Positions 5,548 to 11,700 of a stretch of 14,197 nt of DNA are shown here, in pieces. How positions within the stretch are numbered: position 1 is the first letter of the stretch; each line of letters begins with the position of its first letter. Origin of the DNA: an uncultured Peptoniphilus sp. (lineage in GTDB: Bacteria > Bacillota > Clostridia > Tissierellales > Peptoniphilaceae); assembly GCF_943913915.1 (NCBI RefSeq), contig NZ_CALUAA010000021.1:1-14197 (forward strand), written 5' to 3'. The position numbers and the translations under genes were made by a program. Under the pieces are notes generated by a model. The model worked only from the letters and a program-made list of their open reading frames with translations, was not told the DNA's origin and made no database searches.

Positions 5548-6239
5548 GAGCGACGGAAGTAAAAAATCTCACCATGGATTACCGAGGCAATATCGTCTTG
5601 AATCGATTCAACTTGACGCTGGACGAAGGACGGATCGTCGGCCTGCTCGGACCCAACGGCGCCGGAAAGACCACGCTGTTAAAAATATTGGCGGGTCTCG
5701 AAATGAACTATAAAGGCGATGTGAAGGTCTTCGGCAACCGGCCGGGACCCTTGACGAAATCCTACGTCAGCTACCAGCCCGATCACCTGCCCCTCCCCAA
5801 AGATTTAACGGCGGAAGATGCCATCGGCCTATACGATCACTTTTACGACGATTTCGATGGCGGAAAGGCGCGGAAAATGCTGGAGCGGTTTAAACTCGAG
5901 GGCGATCGTCGCATTCGGGAAATGAGTAAGGGGATGCGGGATAAACTGCAAATCACTCTCACCCTTTCGAGAAAAGCCAAACTCTATCTATTGGACGAGC
6001 CCATCGGCGGCGTGGATCCGGCGGCGAAACAAGGGGTGCTCGACGGCATTTTAGACGGCTTCGATCCCGAGGCCACCCTGATCATCTCCACCCATATGGT
6101 GCGGGATATCGAGCCCATTATCGATACGGCGGTCATGATCGGCGACGGAAAAGTCATCATACAAGACGATGCCGACGCTCTGCGGGAAAAATACAACACA
6201 GATTTAGAAGCGATCTTCAGGGAGGTGTACCGTGTCTAA
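5544..6239 (+). CDS. ABC transporter ATP-binding protein (YtrB-like), second pair
   Basis: 231 residues, with GGGGGG before the ATG and a 4-nt overlap with gntR. Walker A GPNGAGKT (36-43), Q-loop Q78, signature MSKGMRDKL (127-135), Walker B LYLLDEP (147-153) with E152, D-loop GGVDP (155-159) and switch H184 in ISTH. All catalytic positions are intact, unlike the first ATPase. The SKGMRDKLQ form of the signature is typical of ATPases paired with YtrA regulators. The downstream permease overlaps by 8 nt. GC content and codon choice match gntR rather than the first pair. Confidence 0.94.
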   Translation: MRATEVKNLTMDYRGNIVLNRFNLTLDEGRIVGLLGPNGAGKTTLLKILAGLEMNYKGDVKVFGNRPGPLTKSYVSYQPDHLPLPKDLTAEDAIGLYDHFYDDFDGGKARKMLERFKLEGDRRIREMSKGMRDKLQITLTLSRKAKLYLLDEPIGGVDPAAKQGVLDGILDGFDPEATLIISTHMVRDIEPIIDTAVMIGDGKVIIQDDADALREKYNTDLEAIFREVYRV

Positions 6240-7002
6240 ATTACTAAGCTATTATTTTAAACGGGATAAATGGATACTGCTCGCCATGGCCCTTGTGCCG
6301 GCGTTGGGATCCATCGTACTCACTCGCGAAATGGGGCCCATCATCAACTTCATGCTCGTCAACCTGACCCTTATCGTGTCGGCGCTCATTTTGATTTACA
6401 GAGATTACAAGCGCTTTTACGGGGAGTACAGCAGCTTCTTCAGCGGACTGCCCCTTACGGGAAAAGAAATTATCACGGGGCGCATGCTTTGGTTTGCCCT
6501 CGTGAATCTTTTCAGCTATTTGATTGTGGGAGCAAAAATGTTCGAGGTTTGCTTCAGAATGTTAAAAGGTACGCCGGGCATCACGGAGTTTTGGAATGAA
6601 GTTTCGCCGTACCTTTCCCAATTGCCGGCCACGACCTATGTGGTCATCGGCCTTAGTATCTTGTTATCATCTTTTTTCTACGCCACGGCATGGCTCTTTG
6701 TGGAAAGTGTGGGGAGCGAAAAAGCTCTTCGTCGCTTCGGCATCGGCGGGCCTATTATGCTTATGATCGCCGTAGAGGTAGTTTCCGGTTTTTTAAGTTC
6801 CACCGTCTATCGTCTATTGGGAAGTTCCCTCAGCGAGTATCAATTTGCGCTTCAAACGGCACAGAAAGAAGAAGTGTTCCTTGTTATAAGTGATTATATG
6901 ACCAAAATCGGCGGAGTCGGCATCGTCATGATGGTCGTCTTCATCATAGGGTTTTATATGAGGAGCGTGTATAGCCACGAGCGGAAACTCTCAGCACAAT
7001 AG
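6232..7002 (+). CDS. ABC-2 type permease, second pair
   Basis: 256 residues, GTG start with GGGAGGTG 4 nt upstream, overlapping the ATPase by 8 nt. About six membrane segments (roughly 14-30, 37-56, 83-103, 134-157, 171-191 and 226-243). The cytoplasmic loop YSSFFSGLPLTGKEIITGRM (67-85) is the sort of coupling sequence seen in YtrC/D and Pmt permeases. It is the last gene of the operon, ending 13 nt before a terminator. It should pair with the second ATPase; an arrangement of two ATPase/permease pairs under one GntR gene resembles staphylococcal Pmt, although here the regulator sits in the middle. Confidence 0.9.
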   Translation: MSKLLSYYFKRDKWILLAMALVPALGSIVLTREMGPIINFMLVNLTLIVSALILIYRDYKRFYGEYSSFFSGLPLTGKEIITGRMLWFALVNLFSYLIVGAKMFEVCFRMLKGTPGITEFWNEVSPYLSQLPATTYVVIGLSILLSSFFYATAWLFVESVGSEKALRRFGIGGPIMLMIAVEVVSGFLSSTVYRLLGSSLSEYQFALQTAQKEEVFLVISDYMTKIGGVGIVMMVVFIIGFYMRSVYSHERKLSAQ

Positions 7003-7015
7003 AATGGAAGAAAAG

Positions 7016-7043
7016 AAAGAAGACTGAAAGGTCTTCTTTTTTT
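7016..7043 (+). terminator. Terminator of the ABC operon
   Basis: AAAGAAGAC, a 6-nt loop and GTCTTCTTT form a perfect 9-bp stem followed by TTTT, 13 nt after the last stop codon. Confidence 0.92.
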
Positions 7044-7105
7044 GATGAAATTTTTTTCGGAAAGATGGACAAGCAAAATGCTCTGAATAAATAGGAAGAG
7101 TGTTC

Positions 7106-7168
7106 AGCCCGTTTCAAAATCAAACGCTACGGAGGAATCCTAATGTAGGGGCGGGCCTGCCCGCCCGC
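7106..7168. repeat. 63-bp direct repeat, copy 1, with a REP-like hairpin
   Basis: Nearly identical to 7591-7653. It opens AGCCCGTTTCAAAATC and ends in the hairpin GGGCGGGC-CT-GCCCGCCC, the same GTAGGGGCG-type element as in the repeats at 1-645. Confidence 0.9.
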
Positions 7169-7224
7169 AAGGGGTATGCGAATATAATTGCTTTTTGCAA
7201 AAGATCTTATCTAACAAAAATATT

Positions 7225-7279
7225 TTTCAGGGGAAAGGAATAGAGCGTTCCGATTCGCCCTCTTTCCTTTCCCCTGAAA
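7225..7279. repeat. Long inverted repeat (16-bp perfect arms)
   Basis: TTTCAGGGGAAAGGAA at 7225-7240 is the exact reverse complement of 7264-7279; after one bulged T the stem continues with AGAG/CTCT, about 20 pairs in all, with a 14-nt loop. No T-tract follows on either strand, so it is not a standard terminator. It may be a small mobile or structural element. Confidence 0.88.
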
Positions 7280-7383
7280 CCCCAATCCTTTCCACCCTAA
7301 CGGTTTCTAAATGTGTAAATAGCTAACGCCATTTGATTCCTGTTGGGCTGTGTCGCGGAATGAATTTTCTAAATTGGATTATT

Positions 7384-7516
7384 AACGTCGCCCACGTTTA
7401 ACGGGCGAGCAGGTCGACGAATCTATCCAATCAGCCTTCGCTTCGCTTGGCTTCTTGGAGATTCTTGACATACCCATAGGGCACAGGTGAGACCTGTCAC
7501 GAAATCATAGATTTCG
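7384..7516. repeat. Cluster of consecutive hairpins
   Basis: In order: AACGT-5nt-ACGTT (7384-7398), which competes with CGCCC/GGGCG (7389-7407); a long dyad GAATCT..CCAA..AGCC/GGCT..TTGG.AGATTC (7419-7464); CCC-ATA-GGG (about 7473-7481); ACAGGT-GAG-ACCTGT (7483-7497); and CGAAATC-ATA-GATTTCG (7500-7516). The last three are perfect stems with 3-nt loops. No gene is present; this is either a mosaic of decayed repeats or a structured RNA. Confidence 0.75.
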
Positions 7517-7520
7517 GACT

Positions 7521-7543
7521 AGGGCTTCAGCTCGCCCCTACGA
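7521..7543. repeat. REP-like element, orientation opposite to 7106-7168
   Basis: AGGGCTTCAGCTCGCCCCTAC closely matches the first hairpin of repeat unit 2 (281-300). With the copy at 7630-7652 it again gives two REP-like elements in opposite orientation about 90 bp apart. Confidence 0.7.
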
Positions 7544-7590
7544 AACGACGAACACCGCTGGTACAAGATAAAATATAAAAAGAGGCAATG

Positions 7591-7653
7591 AGCCCGTTTC
7601 AAAATCAAACGCTACGGAAGAATCCCAATGTAGGGGCGGGCCTGCCCGCCCGC
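7591..7653. repeat. 63-bp direct repeat, copy 2, with a REP-like hairpin
   Basis: Matches 7106-7168 except for a few substitutions (for example GGAAGAATCCC against GGAGGAATCCT). The copies are 485 bp apart and in the same orientation, flanking all the inverted repeats between them. Confidence 0.9.
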
Positions 7654-7709
7654 CTGAGGTGTGCGACGATGTTCACCTGCTAATGTAATAGCTTCCTCGT
7701 GCAGACAAT

Positions 7710-7742
7710 AAAAAATCCCGCAGGCTTTTGCCCGCAGGATTT
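7710..7742 (-). terminator. Terminator of the minus-strand redox operon
   Basis: On the minus strand, a 13-bp stem with two G-U pairs (7730-7742 against 7713-7725) and a 4-nt loop is followed by TTTTTTATT. The stem begins inside the stop codon of the ArsC/Spx-family gene. Confidence 0.92.
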
Positions 7743-8088
7743 AAACCATCTCTTCCCATTCCTTTTCCTTAAACCCCACGCGTACCCGATCGCCGTCGAT
7801 GAGGATGGGTCGCTTTACGAGCATACCGTCCGTAGCGAGAAGCTCCAGCTGTTCCTCCTCGCTCATGTAGGGAAGCTTATCCTTCAGACCCATCTCCCGA
7901 TAGCGCATGCCGCTCGTGTTGAAAAAACGCTTCAGAGGATAATCGCTCATCTCGTACCACTCTTTCAGCTCGTCGAAAGAAGGATTTTCCTCTACAATAT
8001 GGCGCTCCTTATATCCTACGCCACGATCGTCTAAAAAAGCCTTCGCCTTTTTACATGTAGAACATTTGGGATAATGAACAAACAGCAT
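7741..8088 (-). CDS. ArsC/Spx-family thioredoxin-fold protein
   Basis: 115 residues. A CxxC redox pair (CSTC, residues 9-12) follows MLFVHYPK, and the family block LVKRPILIDG lies at 90-99 with the conserved Arg at 93. These are features of the ArsC/YffB/Spx group. The fold is cytoplasmic; members either reduce disulfides or arsenate or bind RNA polymerase as Spx does, and the sequence alone does not decide which. No arsenic resistance genes are nearby, so true arsenate reduction is unlikely. The ATG at 8088 has GGAGG 5 nt upstream; an ATG at 8109 would overlap the preceding stop codon and lacks this spacing. It lies 20 nt after the C_GCAxxG_C_C gene. Confidence 0.88.
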   Translation of the reverse strand: MLFVHYPKCSTCKKAKAFLDDRGVGYKERHIVEENPSFDELKEWYEMSDYPLKRFFNTSGMRYREMGLKDKLPYMSEEEQLELLATDGMLVKRPILIDGDRVRVGFKEKEWEEMV

Positions 8089-8108
8089 ACAAACCTCCAT
8101 TAAACACA

Positions 8109-8495
8109 CTAATCCAACACATCGCCCAGGGCGAGGACGGCATTTTTAACACAGTCGCTACAGGAACAGAGCACGACCCCCGTATCCTTCCCCTTTAAAT
8201 CCTTGCAGATAGTGGCGCCGGAGCGAAGATCGAAAGCCTTTAAAATTTGAGCGGAAGCCTGAGGGGTGGCGATCCCGTTTGTAAGAGCCCCGGCCACCAT
8301 GACTGCGCCGATAAGAGCGCCGCAAGTAGCCTCCATAGACCCCATGCCCGCGGCAAAGCCTGTGGAGAGCAAAAGTGCCGAATCCATGTCCACTTCCATC
8401 CTATCCTCGAAAGCCTCTAACACCGCCTGAGTGCAATTAAACCGTCCGCTTTCCTTAAATTCCACGGCCTTCAATGCACGTTCTTCAAATGACAT
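8109..8495 (-). CDS. C_GCAxxG_C_C family protein (putative redox protein)
   Basis: 128 residues, of which six are cysteines (21, 58, 97, 110, 112 and 115), in the pattern FNCTQAV, then EATCGALIGA, then CSCSDC near the end. The Cys-Gly-Ala core with paired C-terminal cysteines defines this family, which is common in anaerobes and thought to bind a metal or act in redox chemistry; the biochemical role is not established. No signal peptide. AAAGGAG lies 6 nt before the ATG. It is first in an operon with the ArsC/Spx-family protein, so the pair may work in thiol or oxidative-stress handling (inference). Confidence 0.9.
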   Translation of the reverse strand: MSFEERALKAVEFKESGRFNCTQAVLEAFEDRMEVDMDSALLLSTGFAAGMGSMEATCGALIGAVMVAGALTNGIATPQASAQILKAFDLRSGATICKDLKGKDTGVVLCSCSDCVKNAVLALGDVLD

Positions 8496-8524
8496 GGTAA
8501 TCTCCTTTCATAGAACCTAAGTCG

Positions 8525-8530
8525 ATTATA
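8525..8530 (-). promoter_or_regulatory. Likely -10 box for the redox operon
   Basis: TATAAT on the minus strand, 29 nt upstream of the start codon. The -35 region is T-rich but not close to consensus, so an activator or a weak promoter is possible. Confidence 0.45.
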
Positions 8531-8632
8531 CACGAAAGGAGGTTCAAAAAAATCGTAGAAAGTGACCAAATTTCAGTATAGTCAATAAACAGAAAAAATA
8601 TATTAAATTCATATGAAATAGTTGTTTTTGAA

Positions 8633-8661
8633 TTGAAAAAAATTAAATTAAGGTATATCAT
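8633..8661 (+). promoter_or_regulatory. Possible promoter for the G5 surface protein
   Basis: TTGAAA and TATCAT with a 17-nt spacer in a very AT-rich 170-bp stretch. Such stretches give many chance matches. A start near 8668 would leave an ~84-nt leader containing the 14-codon minigene at 8695-8739. Apart from these, 8531-8751 holds no other feature I can support. Confidence 0.4.
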
Positions 8662-8694
8662 AAACTACATATATAGGTAAGTATTTATCATTCG

Positions 8695-8739
8695 ATGAGA
8701 AAACTGAGGAGAAAATCCTTGGGGTTTTACACCTTGTGA
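8695..8739 (+). other. 14-codon upstream open frame, in frame with the surface protein
   Basis: ATG to TGA, MRKLRRKSLGFYTL. It is in the same frame as the large gene, separated by one TGA and four codons, and its stop lies inside the GAGGAGG ribosome site of that gene. Its own ribosome site is poor. It could be a leader peptide or the remnant of a longer N-terminus, or chance. Confidence 0.25.
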
Positions 8740-8751
8740 GGAGGAACTAAT

Positions 8752-11700
8752 TTGGTAAAGGATCATAAAGGGGGAAATATAGCGAACGAAAACGTCGCGC
8801 TTCCCATATCCAATGAAACTGCATTAAAAAAGAGAAATAATTTGCTTAAGTCTGTGGTAGGAGTCTCAGTACTGGCTACAGGCTTAATAATGGCGCCCCA
8901 AAACGCCTTTGCTCAAGAAGTGGAGCAACCGGCGGCCATTGTGGCGCCTCAAGAAGAAGAAATGGGAGCAAACGCAAATGCCGCTCCTGCAGAACAAGAA
9001 GCCTTCGATAATGCCGTCCTCGACGACGAAGAAGAGGAAGACGCCGTAGAACCCGAGACGGACCAAGTCGACGAAGCTTTAAATGAGGAAGCGGCAATTA
9101 TCGAAGAAGAAGCCACCATCGAAACTTCGGAGAAGGAAGTCGTCGAAGCCTTGGAGGAAGAGGCCGTTGAAGCTCCGTCGGAAGAACAAGCTGTGGAAGC
9201 TGCTCCTGCGAGGGCAATGCGTGCAAAGGCTGTTTATAATGAAGCGCCGGTCGAAGAAGAGAGCGTCGAGTATACAGAATCTACCTCTGCACCGAAAAGG
9301 ACCATGCATAAAGCGGCCAGATACGCCGTTACGGCGGCGGCCGAACCTGTCATTACGTCGGAGACCGGCCTTGAAATCGGCGAAGAAAGATTACCCGGCG
9401 CCCAAATGGCGGCAGCGACATCTAATGAGCCGAACTATGCTGAAGATGAAAAGATCATCAAGGATTATGGCTCTGAACGCTACCGTTCTTCACAATTGGA
9501 CCCCGGCGTAGTAGATGAATCTGGTGATATCATCAGCGGAGGCCCTTATTATGGTTCGAACGCTCCCAGCATGGAATTCAAAGACGGATTCCGCTACAAC
9601 ACACTAGAACCTTCTGCAACCAGTCCTGATAAAACCAAATGGGGTTTCGAGATTGAGTTTGATAAGGAAAATGGCCAAAGAACCTACACAGATTTTTCCT
9701 TTACCAACTCCGGTAATTTGGGATCGCTACTTGATACAGGGGAAATTTCTGCTAATGCAGTAGGAAAAGCACTTGCAGAAAGCTTTAACGAACCAAATTA
9801 TCAAGCTGGCGCGCAAATAGAAATAACGGGATCTAGAAGTCAAAGAAACTTAAATCTTTACGCTACTGAAGATGATCTTGCGTATATCAATAGTGTTGAT
9901 AACAATAAAATCATCATGGCTTGGGAAGGTAGATATACAAGTGACCCAACCGGCCAGAATATCAGGGCCACCCAAGGGCCAAGTACTAGCTTCACATTTA
10001 CAGTCAACCCTTGGCCAAATGAAAATGACATGCTTGCACTTATAAAGTTAAATGGAAGCCATAATAAAAAAGAATTTGTCCAAGGTCAGACTATCAAGAC
10101 TGATGTGAAGGTAGAAAACCTAGATGACAATGCAAGAGAAAGATTGGTAGGGCAAGTTTACCATCCGGTAACGGGGGAGATTGTCCCGGGTGCCAAGGCG
10201 TATATTGATGAAAATGACAATGTAGTTGTAGAGATGCCTGCGGGTGTAGTAAATGCTGACGGAACTATTAATAAGGATTCTATCTTCTATAAAGATCCTA
10301 ATTACAAGGCACTTCAAAATCTGGAAGTTAAATTCTTTGCCCGCCCTAGAACTGCTGCAGAATTTAAGGCTGTTTCTGATAAAGCAAATTTCGGTGGAGG
10401 AGCTTATACATCAACGGGTGCCGGCGAAGAAATCATCAATCATAAGGGCGAAAATGTAACAATAGACAAGCAAGGCATCGACCGCTACGACCACTACAAC
10501 GAAATAGGCAGATTCAAAATAAACCTTGACGATACAAGATACTACGATCAAGGCTTTATTGACGGAAATAAGGATGATACTTCTAAGCATACTTCTTCCG
10601 CTGTAAGACCGGGTGAAGAGTTTGAAGTAAAACTCTATGTGCCGGAAGATAAAAAGGATCCAAACTTATTCCCAAATCAAAAGACACTGGAGGAGATGGA
10701 AGCTGCAAAAGATGCAAATCAAGCAGTAGGTAGTATTGACTGGCAGTTTATAAATAAAATAAACGAAGGTAAGAAACCCGAGGATCAATGGAAGCTTGAG
10801 TATGATGAAAGTACACTTCCGACCACCTTCAAAATCACTCCGCCGAAATCAGCTAAGGCAGGAGAATTTGTCGCAGTACCATTAACGTACACTTATACCA
10901 ACGGATCTACTGATACTCACTGGTTCCACTTTGTTGTTCAAGAATCAACAAATAATAGACCGGATTATTTTGTTCAAGTTGATTATCCATCAGAAGAACA
11001 AAAATCAACACCAAAACTTCCCGAAGATCCGGATAATAAGAAACTTACTCCTCAAAGTTATTCTATTCCGGAAGGGACTGAATTTAAGGATAATAAAGGC
11101 AATGAATGGACTGTTTCGATAGATGAAACAACTGGAGAAGTCACAGCCAAGCCTAAAGACCCATCTAAATTTGACGGTGGTGAAAAACTTACAGTACCGG
11201 TTGTAGCTCACTATGAAGATCCAAATGAGCCGGACAAAGATATAACAGAAGAAACTAAGGCTGAATTTGTCATAAAAGAAAGATCCAACCTCGATGTTCG
11301 CTACAATGCCAAGGCTGGTAAGGCGGGCGATACACTTACTTCAGACGTTATCATCGATCAAGAAGATAAGTATAATAGAAAACCTACTAAGTTTACTTTA
11401 GACTCTGATACTTTTACAGATGATAAGGGAAATACTTGGAATGTCACAATAGAAGAAAACACTGGTAAGGTAACAGCGACAGTTCCAAATGGCGAAGGCG
11501 ATAAGATTGACGGGGCCTTACTAAATGTTCCGGTAAAGGCCCACTACTATGAAAATGATGGAACAGAAATTGCTACAAAAGAAGTAGAAGTCCAATTTGT
11601 GGCGTCCGGCACCGATGGAACTTATGTGAAAACCGAAGAGATTCCTTTTGAGACGAAGGTAGAAAAAGATCCGAACCTTAAAAAAGGTGAAATCAAAGTC

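Noticed and set aside
7699..8034. 111-codon plus-strand frame
   Set aside because: Antisense to the ArsC/Spx-family gene, which has the CxxC motif, a good ribosome site and a terminator.
7741..8088. Dedicated arsenate reductase (ars operon)
   Set aside because: No arsR, arsB or acr3 nearby; the neighbour is a C_GCAxxG_C_C protein, so general thiol chemistry or Spx-like regulation fits better.
8752..8913. YSIRK-type signal peptide
   Set aside because: The N-terminus is long and basic before the hydrophobic part, but the (Y/F)SIRKxxxGxxS motif is absent.
8876..9511. Arg/Leu-rich frames on both strands under the acidic region of the surface protein
   Set aside because: They are shadows of the GAA/GCC-rich coding sequence; composition is unlike any real protein and no ribosome sites are present.
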